From NCBI RefSeq assembly GCF_026625705.1, contig NZ_CP113059.1, positions 3,348,001 to 3,412,000 of the forward strand: a stretch of DNA of 64,000 nucleotides, given 5' to 3'. The stretch is from Pedobacter sp. SL55 (lineage in GTDB: Bacteria; Bacteroidota; Bacteroidia; Sphingobacteriales; Sphingobacteriaceae). The stretch's first letter is position 1, and every line of letters starts with the position of its first letter. Of the stretch, positions 25,595 to 35,800 are shown in pieces. Below the pieces are notes generated by a model that ran no database searches, was not told the DNA's origin, and saw only the letters and a program-made list of their open reading frames with translations. Both the position numbers and the translations under genes were made by a program.

Positions 25595-26175
25595 TTTTTG
25601 AAAATTAAAAAGAAAATGAACGAGGTAATGGTAACCGCCGTAAAAGCAACCGTACCAAGCTTGCCTCCTAAACCATTGAATAAGCTTTTAGAAACCAATA
25701 ACAGTACGCCAGCGAAGAAAGATGCCGCAAGTATAAAGTAAATGGTTGAGGCGATGGTTAAGCTTGTCATGCCGATAAATGCCCCACAATAAAATGTAGC
25801 GGGCAACTGCTTTAAATAAGTAGATTTTCTATTGATAGTAGGAATAAAAGAGGCAGTAGTGCCTACAATACCAGCAGAAATTACTGGGCCAAGATGATAA
25901 TGATTGTTTAAAAGATAGCAAGTTAATGCTCCAGCTGGTATCCAAATTACAATTAATATGTGTTCGTATAAGTTGGTTCTGTGATGTATTGGCGCCTTTA
26001 TGTAGGAAATTAGTAACAACAAGCACAAGAATATAATCACGAAGGGAACATATTTGTTTTGAAGTTTTTCAACGAAAATGGCACAAAGAAACAACAATTG
26101 GATAATTAGTGTAAGAATAATAACGAAGGTTCTGATCTTTTTTTTGCCATTATTTGGGTGTAATGTTGCTGTCAA
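25591..26175 (-). CDS. Integral membrane protein, paralogue of downstream gene
   Basis: 194 residues with about six hydrophobic segments. The last 115 residues correspond to the downstream 148-residue protein (shared GPVxSA, FxGxFIGMxS and GxGGxLG motifs); the first 75 residues add two extra membrane segments and a basic start. The overlapping stop and start codons show co-translation and suggest a heteromeric complex. No catalytic motif is visible. Nearest neighbours are a tRNA gene and a phosphatase, which give no clue. Confidence 0.7.
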   Translation of the reverse strand: MTATLHPNNGKKKIRTFVIILTLIIQLLFLCAIFVEKLQNKYVPFVIIFLCLLLLISYIKAPIHHRTNLYEHILIVIWIPAGALTCYLLNNHYHLGPVISAGIVGTTASFIPTINRKSTYLKQLPATFYCGAFIGMTSLTIASTIYFILAASFFAGVLLLVSKSLFNGLGGKLGTVAFTAVTITSFIFFLIFKK

Positions 26176-26220
26176 AAGTTAAGTCTTAAACTAAACAAAG
26201 ACTACCTAAATCAAAATCCA

Positions 26221-26252
26221 CAAAAAAAGCCCATTAACTAAATAAGGGCTTG
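26221..26252 (-). terminator. Terminator downstream of tRNA-Ser
   Basis: On the minus strand AAGCCC and GGGCTT pair around a 13-base loop and are followed by a run of seven T. It begins 21 bases after the 3' end of the tRNA. Confidence 0.75.
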
Positions 26253-26272
26253 TTTTTGTTTGTTTTTACCAG

Positions 26273-26357
26273 CGGAGAGCGAGGGATTCGAACCCCCGGA
26301 CCTGTTACAGTCAACAGTTTTCAAGACTGCCGCATTCGACCACTCTGCCAGCTCTCC
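26273..26357 (-). tRNA. tRNA-Ser (anticodon TGA)
   Basis: 85 nt on the minus strand. The acceptor arms GGAGAGC and GCTCTCC pair perfectly, with discriminator G. The D-arm region GGCAGAGTGGTCGAATGCGG, the anticodon loop CTTGAAA and the T-arm GGGGGTTCGAATCCC are clear, and the long variable arm (CTGTTGACTGTAACAGG region) marks a class II tRNA. Anticodon TGA reads UCA/UCG-type serine codons. CCA is not encoded (the genome reads GCT after the acceptor, including the discriminator). Confidence 0.96.
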
Positions 26358-26517
26358 GCCGCAAAAGTACAAACTCTAATCAATTCTGCAAACTTTGATT
26401 AAAAAAATGTTAAATAATTTTTTAAAAAGCTGTTTAAACGATATTAAAGGGGGTTGCAAACATAAAAAAGATGAAGTTGATAATCTCTTTATACTCCCAA
26501 AAAAGTGGATGCGAATG

Positions 26518-27138
26518 TTATTTAGATTTTCGGTAGCAATAAATTAGAAATATCAAATACAACAAGCCAATTAATAAACCGCCTATAATATCGGTAAACC
26601 AATGTGCACCTAAATAAATTCTGGATAGTGGGCCCACTATAAACATAAAATAAGCAAACAAACTGATTATATTCCTTAAATAAGTAGGGATAGATTTTAA
26701 CTGCTGCATCAATACTATTAGAAAACCAAAAAAAACCACGTAAGAAAGTGTATGGCCACTTGGGAAACTATGGTTCTGATAACTTTCTATTAAGGTAACG
26801 TGTTGGTTTGTTGGTCTGGGGCGACTAAATAAAAATTTTAAAGAAAGGGTTATTAAGCCAGTAAAAGAAATGGCCACTATAAACAATGCTTCTCGCTTAT
26901 ACTTGAAAATATAAAACAATAAAGACGTTATAACTATTGCAACAAAGGCTACTGCAACATTACCAAATGCGCTAATCCAAATCATTAGCTGATCTAGATT
27001 GGTGTTGCGGTATTGCTGTACAAATCTAGAAATACTGATATCAAATTCGTTTATTGGGTTGTTGCTAACAAAGATGGCTAATAGTATAAATGATAGCAGT
27101 ATTAAAATGGCTAAAATTGTACTTCGAGATTTGAACAT
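26518..27138 (-). CDS. PAP2-family membrane phosphatase
   Basis: 206 residues, six membrane segments. The three catalytic boxes are present: KFLFSRPRP, SFPSGHT and SRIYLGAHWFTDIIGG. Family members remove phosphate from lipids such as undecaprenyl pyrophosphate or phosphatidate at the outer face of the inner membrane; the substrate is not evident. It is a single-gene unit, and the start is the first ATG after a promoter-like AT-rich stretch. Confidence 0.92.
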   Translation of the reverse strand: MFKSRSTILAILILLSFILLAIFVSNNPINEFDISISRFVQQYRNTNLDQLMIWISAFGNVAVAFVAIVITSLLFYIFKYKREALFIVAISFTGLITLSLKFLFSRPRPTNQHVTLIESYQNHSFPSGHTLSYVVFFGFLIVLMQQLKSIPTYLRNIISLFAYFMFIVGPLSRIYLGAHWFTDIIGGLLIGLLYLIFLIYCYRKSK

Positions 27139-27253
27139 ATTTACGAAACAAGTTTGGGATAGTTATTTACCAAATATCAGTTTTTTGTTAGCTTATACCA
27201 ATTAGTCTGGGCAAATTTTTTGGTTACTGATCTTTAGATTACCTTTGAAGCGT

Positions 27254-28045
27254 ATGGTAAATACAACAGCGAATAAATTAGAACTACGAACCGTTAATGT
27301 TACACGTTATGTAACGCCTTTGCGAGAAGGTGGTTCTATGCCCGCAATTGCCGAGGCAGATGATGGATTTTTATATGTGCTAAAGTTTAGAGGTGCAGGG
27401 CAGGGGCATAAAGCCCTCATTTCTGAAATTATTGGTGGCGAGATTGCTCGTGCTTTAGGCTTACGAATGCCCGAATTGGTTTTTGCTAATTTAGATGAGG
27501 CATTTGGCAGAACAGAACCCGACGAAGAAATTCAAGATTTGTTGAAGGCCAGCGTAGGCTTAAATTTGGCATTACACTACTTATCGGGAGCTATCACTTA
27601 CGATCCAACCATTAACAAAGTGGATGCTAATTTGGCGTCTAAAATTGTATGGATGGATTGTTTGCTAACCAATATGGACAGAACGCCAAGAAACACAAAT
27701 ATGTTGTACTGGCATAAAGAATTGTGGTTAATTGATCATGGAGCTTCCCTTTATTTTCATCACTCTTGGCAGAATTGGCAAGAACAAGCCAAGCGCCCAT
27801 TTGTATTGGTAAAAGACCACGTGCTCTTACCTCAAGCAAGCGAAATTACCAAAGTTGATGCCGAGTTAAAAGCAATTTTAACGCCGCAGTTGATTAATGA
27901 TATTTTAGCTTTAATACCTGATGAATGGTTGGATGAACGTAGTTTTGAAACCGCCAAAGACCAGCGGAAAGCTTATGCCTATTTTTTAAATACTCGAATT
28001 GAAAACTCTTCAGTTTTTGTTAACGAAGCCGAAAATGCAAGATAG
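27254..28045 (+). CDS. HipA-like kinase-fold protein (HipA_2)
   Basis: 263 residues from ATG 27254; an upstream TTG would add only three residues. The fold resembles HipA: YVLKFRGAGQGHKALISEI corresponds to the nucleotide-binding lysine and Gly-rich region, DCLLTNMDRTPRNTNML is the catalytic loop with Asp and Asn, and LIDHGASL is the metal-binding Asp. It lacks the N-terminal HipA domain and the classical HipB partner. The stop overlaps the start of the DUF3037 gene by 11 bases, a linkage seen in many bacteria. The substrate and any toxin role are unknown. Confidence 0.82.
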   Translation: MVNTTANKLELRTVNVTRYVTPLREGGSMPAIAEADDGFLYVLKFRGAGQGHKALISEIIGGEIARALGLRMPELVFANLDEAFGRTEPDEEIQDLLKASVGLNLALHYLSGAITYDPTINKVDANLASKIVWMDCLLTNMDRTPRNTNMLYWHKELWLIDHGASLYFHHSWQNWQEQAKRPFVLVKDHVLLPQASEITKVDAELKAILTPQLINDILALIPDEWLDERSFETAKDQRKAYAYFLNTRIENSSVFVNEAENAR

Positions 28046-28418
28046 ACACTTATTTGAGTATGCCGTAATTCGGGTAATGCCTAGGGTAGAACGAGAAGAA
28101 TTTATTAACGTGGGCATCATTATGTATTGTAATAAACTAAAGTATCTGAAAGCCGCATTTCAAGTTTCGGCAGAAAGGTTAAAGGCTTTAAATTGCGAGT
28201 TAGAAACAGAGATTATTGAAGAAAACTTGAACGCCATTGTAAATATTTGCAAAGGAGGGAAGTTAGCTGGGCCAATTGGCCAATTGGATTTAGCCAGTAG
28301 GTTTAGATGGTTAACAGCAACCAGAAGTACGGTGGTACAATGCTCAAAAGTGCACCCAGGGTTTTGTATAGATGCCGAAGAAACTTTAAATAAACTGATG
28401 CAAGAATTGGTTTTATAA
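28035..28418 (+). CDS. DUF3037 protein, partner of the HipA-like protein
   Basis: 127 residues from ATG 28035. The family core is FEYAVIRVMPRVEREEFINVG followed by IIMYC (key part RVMPRVEREEFINVG). Members are small cytoplasmic proteins of unknown function that are almost always next to a HipA_2 gene. The overlap with the upstream gene shows coupled translation. It may serve as regulator or substrate of the kinase-fold protein. A hairpin terminator follows. Confidence 0.82.
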   Translation: MQDRHLFEYAVIRVMPRVEREEFINVGIIMYCNKLKYLKAAFQVSAERLKALNCELETEIIEENLNAIVNICKGGKLAGPIGQLDLASRFRWLTATRSTVVQCSKVHPGFCIDAEETLNKLMQELVL

Positions 28419-28421
28419 GAC

Positions 28422-28452
28422 AAATGCGGCTTCTATCCAGACAGCCGCATTT
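28422..28452. terminator. Hairpin terminator between convergent genes
   Basis: AAATGCGGCT and AGCCGCATTT form a perfect 10-bp stem around an 11-base loop, with T/A-rich ends on both sides. It lies between the convergent DUF3037 (+) and DUF3347 (-) genes and could serve both. Confidence 0.75.
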
Positions 28453-28478
28453 TATCAAACTAAACCTAAATTTACTCT

Positions 28479-29000
28479 TTATAAACTTGCTTTAACTTCT
28501 CCGCAAGTCAACATATTTTTTGGATAGTAAGGGTTTTTAATATCCTTACTTTCACTTAACCAAATATCGCCAGTCATTGGGCAAACTTGTTGGTATAATG
28601 GCATATCGGCTGGTTTCAACTTATCTGCAATAGCCCAAAACTTAGTAGAAAGCGTACTAAAAGCTTTGCGTTGTTTATTAATATTTTTAGTTGCTGCAAT
28701 TGCTGTAGCAAGCGCTACAATTTCCTTTCTCGTAGTTGTAGCTTCATTCATTTTTTCTAAAGTCAGTTTTTTAAACTTGAATTTACTAAATGATGTGATC
28801 AAAGCTTTTGCATTGTTTACTGCTGCAACACTATCAGAGGCAATAAAATTATTACTTAAAGCTAAGTAGCTGTTAACTAACTCTTTTTTTTGTGTTTCGC
28901 GTTGCGCTACTAATTCTGGTGTAACCTCTTTCTCAGACATGGTTTGTGCCTGCGCTATGCTGCTAATGCCAATTAGTGTGGCTATTATTAATTTTTTCAT
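28479..29000 (-). CDS. Secreted DUF3347 protein
   Basis: 173 residues with a cleavable signal peptide (ALIGISSIAQAQ-type end, cleavage after AQA). The C-terminal pattern YQQVCPMTGDIWLSESKDI (19 residues), then NPYYPKNMLTCGEV, is the DUF3347 signature; its Cys and Met pairs suggest copper or other metal binding, since the same domain is fused to CusB-type efflux proteins. Its start overlaps the metalloprotease stop (ATGA). It is the last gene of the sigma/FecR/SusCD block, hinting that metal delivery or sensing is part of that system. Confidence 0.82.
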   Translation of the reverse strand: MKKLIIATLIGISSIAQAQTMSEKEVTPELVAQRETQKKELVNSYLALSNNFIASDSVAAVNNAKALITSFSKFKFKKLTLEKMNEATTTRKEIVALATAIAATKNINKQRKAFSTLSTKFWAIADKLKPADMPLYQQVCPMTGDIWLSESKDIKNPYYPKNMLTCGEVKASL

Positions 29001-31432
29001 ACTTCTGTTTTATTAAGTTTCGAAATAATTTTGTCGATATCTAGTAAAATGCTCTCTAAATGCTGTTTGTTAAATCCATTGGTTGTGGCCATTAGTTTTA
29101 CAATATCAGCTCTTAGCTGTATTAAATGTTGCTGACCATAAAGTCTAACATCGCTGCGTTGTGCTGTATTTAAAGCCTTGCCAGGTTCTACTTCTTTGGG
29201 TAGTAACAACATACCCATTTTCTCGATGTAACCACGCTGTAAACTTCTTCTGTAAACATCTAGTTTTTCATCGCCCGAAAATTTAATCCAAACGGTTTGT
29301 TGTAGGTCATTTAAAAACTCAGGAACGGTATAAGCCCCCTCAAACTGTAATGCTTTTTGACTAATATTATAAAGCATACCCGAACTTAGCAGCATATTAA
29401 GCACTTGGTTTTGTTGGTCCGAAATCTCGTCTGCCGCTTTCATTGGAATAAGCTGCGCAATTTCTTGTGGATACATCCAAAGTGGAGCAACAAATACATG
29501 TCTACCTACATAATCGATAGCCGATTTAACTTTTGCTTTTGGGATAGGCCTATAAACCACTGCCTTTTCATCTGCTGTTCTTTTAGTTACGTAGTTATTG
29601 CCAATGTTTTTTAATACATGATATAGGTACCTTCCATATTGCCTTACTACGGCTTTGTGCATGTCTGACAAATTATCATAAGCATCGTTAGGTTCGTAAG
29701 TCCAAGCAATTAAATTAGGCACTACACGTTTCAGGTTTTTAATACCATAGTCGCTAGCTACCATGGCATCGTCGCCTAAATCTTCCGATTGGCTACGTGG
29801 GTCTTCATCTTTGCCTTCGCCACCAAACCAAAGTTTCGGATTTGCGGCTAAACTTTCTGTAGTTAATTTAGCTAAAGTGCTTTCTTCTTCAAATTCGTCT
29901 TTTAACTTCGGGAAAAATGTATATCCCCATTTAATTGCCCATTCATCATAAATACCAATACGTGGATAAATTCCTTTCGGACTGATATTGTCTTCTGGTT
30001 GTGCCACGTAATTGAAACGGGCATAGTCCATGATAGACACGGTGTGGCCGTTAGCTTCCACCCATTTCTTATCTCTCAATTTTTCTACCGGAGTAGCGCT
30101 GCTAGCGCCCATGTTATGGCGTAAGCCGATGGTGTGGCCAATTTCGTGAGAAGAAACAAAGCGGATCAATTGTCCCATCAACTCATCGTCCAAATGCATT
30201 TTTCTGGCTCTTGGATCTAATGGGCCTGCTTGGATCATGTACCAGTTTTGCACTAATTTCATCACATTGTGAAACCAACCTACATGGCTTTCTATGATTT
30301 CGCCACTACGAGGGTCACTAATACGTGGGCCGTAAGCATTTGGTGTTTCAGAAGCGTAATATCTTACCACAGAATAACGAGCATCTTCTAAGCTCATGGT
30401 GGTATCGTTTTCTGGCCATTCTTTACCTACAATTGCATTTTTAAAACCAGCCGCTTCAAAAGCTTTTTGCCAATCGTTAATACCTGCAATTAAATACTTG
30501 CGCCATTTTTTTGGCGTAGCCGGATCTATGTAGTACACAATTTGCTTTTTTGGTTCTACCAATTGTCCAGCTTGGTATTTCTTTATGTCGGCATCTTTAG
30601 GCTCTAAACGGTAACGCTGTACAATGTATTTGGTTTGTGCACGTTGCTGATCATCATCAAACAAAACATATTTATTAGCAAAAAAACCTACTCTTTCATC
30701 GAAAAAGCGTTTGCGCATTGGCACTTTTGGCAAAAGTACAATAGAGGTATTAAGCCTAAGCGTAATGCTTCCAGCGCTTGCGGTAGCATTGCTGTAAGTT
30801 TTGGTTGTTTTAACTTCAATATTGATAGGGTAGGTGTTGATAGCTTCGATAAAAGACTTATCGTCTGCCAAAGAAGTGAGTTTCTTTTCTGATTTTTCAC
30901 TATTGGCCAATGAAAACATTGGATTGTCTTTTTTGAAAGCATCTGTCACTTCAATTACCACATTTCCAGTAGTAGGATTGGTAGTTTTAATAGGGAATGC
31001 GGCAACAATTGGATTTTCGTTACTGCCTGCTATGGCTTTGGCCAACATTGCATCTGCATTACGAATATCTTGTTTGTATTGTAATGATCTTAAAAATACG
31101 GTATTGTTGGGCCCTTTTTCAAAATAAATAGTTTGTTCGTTAGCTTTTTCGCCACCAAAACTTCCCATGCCTTGCGGTGTAGCTAAATAACGTGTTACTG
31201 TTAACAAATATCTATTAAACAAACTATCAGGAATTTCGAAATAAAATTTAGTGTCTACCTGAGATACAGTAAACAATCCTACTTTGCTTTTGGCATTGGC
31301 AGTAATTACTTTATTATAAGGCTGTAAACTGCTTTTTTGCGTGCTATCAGCTTTTTTATCGGGTGGCGTTTGCGAATAAGCATACTGCTGCGAGGCAGCG
31401 AGTATGCTTAATATTACGAGTAGTTTCTTCAT
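28997..31432 (-). CDS. Secreted zinc-dependent metalloprotease
   Basis: 811 residues, signal peptide ending near YAYSQ. The extended zinc motif HEIGHTIGLRHN (about residue 427) is followed by SIMDYARFNY, which supplies the Met-turn of metzincins. Flanking regions fit the DUF5117/DUF5118 (DUF4953) metalloproteases common beside SusCD genes in Bacteroidota. It sits six bases after the SusD gene and overlaps the DUF3347 gene. It probably acts in the periplasm or on the surface on peptides supplied by the SusCD pair. Confidence 0.9.
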   Translation of the reverse strand: MKKLLVILSILAASQQYAYSQTPPDKKADSTQKSSLQPYNKVITANAKSKVGLFTVSQVDTKFYFEIPDSLFNRYLLTVTRYLATPQGMGSFGGEKANEQTIYFEKGPNNTVFLRSLQYKQDIRNADAMLAKAIAGSNENPIVAAFPIKTTNPTTGNVVIEVTDAFKKDNPMFSLANSEKSEKKLTSLADDKSFIEAINTYPINIEVKTTKTYSNATASAGSITLRLNTSIVLLPKVPMRKRFFDERVGFFANKYVLFDDDQQRAQTKYIVQRYRLEPKDADIKKYQAGQLVEPKKQIVYYIDPATPKKWRKYLIAGINDWQKAFEAAGFKNAIVGKEWPENDTTMSLEDARYSVVRYYASETPNAYGPRISDPRSGEIIESHVGWFHNVMKLVQNWYMIQAGPLDPRARKMHLDDELMGQLIRFVSSHEIGHTIGLRHNMGASSATPVEKLRDKKWVEANGHTVSIMDYARFNYVAQPEDNISPKGIYPRIGIYDEWAIKWGYTFFPKLKDEFEEESTLAKLTTESLAANPKLWFGGEGKDEDPRSQSEDLGDDAMVASDYGIKNLKRVVPNLIAWTYEPNDAYDNLSDMHKAVVRQYGRYLYHVLKNIGNNYVTKRTADEKAVVYRPIPKAKVKSAIDYVGRHVFVAPLWMYPQEIAQLIPMKAADEISDQQNQVLNMLLSSGMLYNISQKALQFEGAYTVPEFLNDLQQTVWIKFSGDEKLDVYRRSLQRGYIEKMGMLLLPKEVEPGKALNTAQRSDVRLYGQQHLIQLRADIVKLMATTNGFNKQHLESILLDIDKIISKLNKTEV

Positions 31433-31438
31433 CTAAAA

Positions 31439-32866
31439 TTAAAAAGGAATTTTTTCGTCTGTATTTAGGGTAAGAGAAGGATTTAATCTCAATACATTTA
31501 AGGGAAATGGAATGATATATAACCTTGAGTTGGGCTGCAAAGTGTAGGTTTGTTGCGGCACAGTTTGATTTACAATTGGGAATTTGCGTACCAATGTTTT
31601 AGCAAATTCGGTTTCTGTGTTTAACCTTTTCAAATCAAAAAAGCGATGGAAACCAAGTACCAATTCTCTTCTGCGTTCGTTTACCACTAACTCCATGGTT
31701 TCTTTTCTAGTAGTAGGTACGGCCAAGTTTACGGTACCGCCAGCTAAAATACGTTTTGCTCTTAGCTTGTTAAGGATATCTACAGCTTCGGCAAATTTGT
31801 TATCTCTAGCATAGCATTCTGCTAACATTAAATGTACCTCGGTGGTTTTCATGCCCACGGTAGGCATAAAGAAACGCGTAAATGCTACGCCCCAATAGGC
31901 TGTATTAGAACCTTGATCGAGATTAGATGCGTGGGTAGAGTTGTAAAAGAGATTAAAACGGGCATCATTGTTACCGAATAGCGTTCTCAACTCTGGGCTA
32001 ATGATGTTGATGTACGAAAAGTTAAGTTCTGTATTACCAGTCATGTACATATAGCTTAACACTTCTGGGTTGTTGCCTGCGGTAATTGGCTTAACCGTTG
32101 GGCCACCTTCTGCAGCATATTTTACCATGTCGAAAATTTCGCTATTGTAGCTCAAAGATTTTTCTGCCGCTGCTTTGGCTTGCGCAATTTCGCGTTTAAA
32201 CAAATGTACTTTGGCTTTTAAAGCATAAGCAAAAGCCAGAGATGGATGGTAAACATCTAAAGGTTTTTCTTGTAGATAAGGTAAGGCCTCGTCAATGTCT
32301 TTTTGTATAAAATCATAAACTTGGGCTACTGTAGATTTTTTCGGCTGCGCTTCCAAATCAAATTTATCCATGATGCAAATACCACCATCGGTTGCTGCAG
32401 TTTGCGGATCATAGGCCTTGGCATAGTGGTTTACCAAAAGGAAATGGTCATGCGCTCTATAAATTTTAGCTTCGGCTTTTGCCAGCTGTTTAATACCTGC
32501 ATCGCCTTTGCTATCATCTACTAACGAGATAATGGTATTCCAACGGTTAATGTAGCTGTAAGCTTGATTGTAAAAGCTTGACGAGCCATACAAAGAAACC
32601 CGATCTACAGTTTCGTTAAAAGTAAAATTGATGATATCGATATTTGGCGTTCTGCCAATTACGTTTGCCTCACGCATCCATTGATCGTCTGATAAATATT
32701 GAAAGTTATTTACCGGATAACCACGATTTGGTAGCGAAACCATTTCGTGAAATTGTGATGCGTTTTCTACAATTAACGATCCTTTTGGGGTAAGGTCGGT
32801 ATATTTTTTGCAAGCAGCAAAACTCATAGCCGCAATAGAAAATAATAATATTTTGATGTGCTTCAT
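31439..32866 (-). CDS. SusD/RagB-family surface lipoprotein
   Basis: 475 residues. The lipobox SFAAC puts the lipidated cysteine at residue 19, followed by KKYTDLTPKGSL. TPR-type helices fill the middle, and the C-terminal ELVVNERRRELVLGFHRFFDLKR is split here as NERRRELVLGFHRFFDLKR, the typical RagB/SusD end. It forms the lid of the SusC transporter and binds the ligand at the cell surface. The start is four bases after the SusC stop. Confidence 0.93.
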   Translation of the reverse strand: MKHIKILLFSIAAMSFAACKKYTDLTPKGSLIVENASQFHEMVSLPNRGYPVNNFQYLSDDQWMREANVIGRTPNIDIINFTFNETVDRVSLYGSSSFYNQAYSYINRWNTIISLVDDSKGDAGIKQLAKAEAKIYRAHDHFLLVNHYAKAYDPQTAATDGGICIMDKFDLEAQPKKSTVAQVYDFIQKDIDEALPYLQEKPLDVYHPSLAFAYALKAKVHLFKREIAQAKAAAEKSLSYNSEIFDMVKYAAEGGPTVKPITAGNNPEVLSYMYMTGNTELNFSYINIISPELRTLFGNNDARFNLFYNSTHASNLDQGSNTAYWGVAFTRFFMPTVGMKTTEVHLMLAECYARDNKFAEAVDILNKLRAKRILAGGTVNLAVPTTRKETMELVVNERRRELVLGFHRFFDLKRLNTETEFAKTLVRKFPIVNQTVPQQTYTLQPNSRLYIIPFPLNVLRLNPSLTLNTDEKIPF

Positions 32867-32870
32867 GATG

Positions 32871-35800
32871 TTACAATGTTAGGTTAAGACCAAATAAATA
32901 AGTTTTTGGCAAAGGCATATTTCTTGTGCCAGAGTTAGCAGTATACACCTCAGGATCGATATCGTTTCCGGCTGCGCTCCAATACCAAATGTTATTCATT
33001 TGGAATGTTAATCTAGCAGATGAAATTTTGATTTTATCTGCAAATGATTTTGGTAAATGGTAGCTTAACGATACGTTTCTTAGTTTAATGTAATCTCCGT
33101 TAACCACGTTAATGTCTGAGTTTCTCCATTGCGAGCTTATAGAAGAAGCATAGTTTCGCATATTTTCTGCATAGTCTACCAACAAACGAGGGTTAGCAGT
33201 TGGGTTAGCATCAGTATATCTTTGAGTTATGCCGATGTTTGTAAGTGCATCAGAACCTAAATCTAAGGTTTCTTTACGCATTTTATTACCACCAGAGAAA
33301 ACCAATAGCATATTTAAATCAAATTGTTTATACGAAAACCGTTGAGATAGTGAGCCAGTGTAAGTTGGCATTAAGCTTCCCATGTTTACCAACGCATCTG
33401 GGTTGTTAATTGATTTTACACTGGTAGGATTTGGATTGCCGTTGGCATCAAAAGTTATCGTTGGGTTGCCGTTTTCGTCTAATACATAAGGATAACCGTT
33501 AGTCATGCCGCCGTATTTGTACGCATAAAAACTATTGTAATATTCGCCTTCAAAAAAGTAATCACCTGGGAAACCTACATAGTTACTAGCAGTTCCTTTA
33601 GCTCTAGTCACTTTCTCGACCTTAGTTTTGTTAAACGCAATAATTAAATTAGAGTTGATACGGAAATCGCCTCGTTTAAACCACTCAGAGCCAGCACTAA
33701 ATTCAATACCTCTGTTTCTTAGCTCGCCAGCATTTATTCTGCGTGTAAGTGCACCCACGGTAGGGTCTAAATCTGTTGAAACTAATAAATCGCTACTTAA
33801 ACGATCGTAAACATCAATACTGCCTCGCAACTTATTGTTGAAAAGGCTATAATCTAAACCAATGTTTGTAGTAGCTGTTTTTTCCCAACGCAGCATAGGG
33901 TTTGGCTGTTGGGTAATATTTATGTATTGTAACGACTGAAAAAGGTTGTCGTTTCTTCTGGTTGCTACGGTGTATGGCGTAGTGCTTTGGTCAACATTTC
34001 CGTTAACCCCATAGGTAGCTCTTAACTTTAAGAAATCAACCCATTTTACGTTTTTAAGAAAATCTTCTTCGCTGGCATTCCAACCTAAACCAACCGACCA
34101 AAGCGGACGATTTCTGTATTTCGGCTCTGCACCAAAAAAATCGGCTCTATCTACCCGTAAACTACCCATTAGGTTGTATTTGCCTAAATAGGTATAGCCA
34201 AAATTGCTGTAAACAGAAAAATTACGGTGCTTGGTTTCGGTTTGTGTACGCGAAAGTGCACTTAGTGTTCGGTTATTGCCATAAATGTAACTTGGTGCAC
34301 CAGTTTGGCTAAGCGCAAAAGTATTGATAATGGTTGAGGTTAAAGTTACTGGATCGTAGCCGTATCTCAACTGCTCAACCGTTCTAGGTATAAAACTTTC
34401 ACGCATTTCGAAACCTGCAATTGCAGTAACTTTGTGTTTGTTCTGGTCAAAATAGCGATCAAAATTTAATTGGTTTCTAAAGGTGTAATTACTAGTTTGT
34501 CTATCTATTTGCTGATAACGGCCGCCAGTAGAAAAGCCATCAACATAGGTATAAGTGTTGGTAGCAGGGGTGTATCCGGTTAGGCCATTAATAGCATAGC
34601 GCATTTTGTACGAGTTTACATCGTGGTAAACTTCGGCATTTGTTCTTCTATTTTCGTACTGAAACTGTGTGTTAAAGCTTAAGCCGTTCCAAATTTTAGC
34701 TTCGATATTGGTAAATGCTCTTAGACTTAACGAGTTTTGTTGCGTAATACCTTCTTGCAATTGGTTTAGTACGTTAAAGTTTAAAGATTTGAAACCAGAA
34801 AGACTATTGATCCTATCAGCTACCGCTGGGTTCATGGCACCGCTAGAAGTAAAGCCATCATCAATGTTTGCAAAAGGAGCAATTACTAAGTTGCCATTTC
34901 CGTCGGTTATTCTTTCGTATCTTTTTTGAATGTCGAAACTACCAAAATCACTATCGGTAATATCTGCGACAGAATAGGATGCGTTGATGCCGAAAGTAGC
35001 ATTTAACCAACTTTTAACTTGAAAACTGCTTTTTGCATAAAGGTTGTAGTTTTGGTTATCGTTATATTTTATCCTTCCTCTGGCATCGTCAAAATTAAAT
35101 GATATGTAGGTGTTTTGCTTTGCTGTACCACCCGAGAAAGACAAATTATAGCGTTGTCTAAATTCATTTTGCCAAACATTTTTGGTATAATCGTCAATGA
35201 AATCATTTTGTCTCCATTGGTTGATGGTGGCATTAAAATCACTGTCGTTAATTTTTCCTTCTTCTAAATTTCTGTTTAACTGGTAAAGCGGGCTGTAATA
35301 CCTTAAACTACTATTGCCAGCATCGCCATAATAATTAAATAGCGAAGTTACGTTGGCGTATCTAGCTCTCTCTCGGTTGTACACAGCTTGCTCAAAATCA
35401 ATTAAATCACTGGTACTTGCGTAGTGCATGTCGTTTAGGTTAGGCTTTGTAGCAATAAAAAAGTCCGAGTTTAAAGAAACCTTCAAGTTTCCACTTCCTT
35501 TTTTAGTATTGATAACGATGATACCATTTGCAGCCCTAGAACCGTAAATTGATGCTGCCGAAGCATCTTTTAACAAGTTTACACTTTCTACATCGTAAGG
35601 ATTGATGTCTTCTAAAGTAAGCTCAGTAGGCAATCCATCAATTACCAAAAGAGGAGCAGAACCAACCTGTGCAGATAAAGTTCCGATACCTCTCAATATT
35701 GGTTTATCTGCTGCCGCTCCATTCACATTTTTTTGAAACATTAATCCAGCAAAACGACCTTCTAAGGCACTTGTTAAGTTTACGTTTACGTTTTCGTTTA

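Noticed and set aside
29400..31130. Open frames antisense to the metalloprotease gene
   Set aside because: They are shadows of a strongly supported coding frame and match no family.
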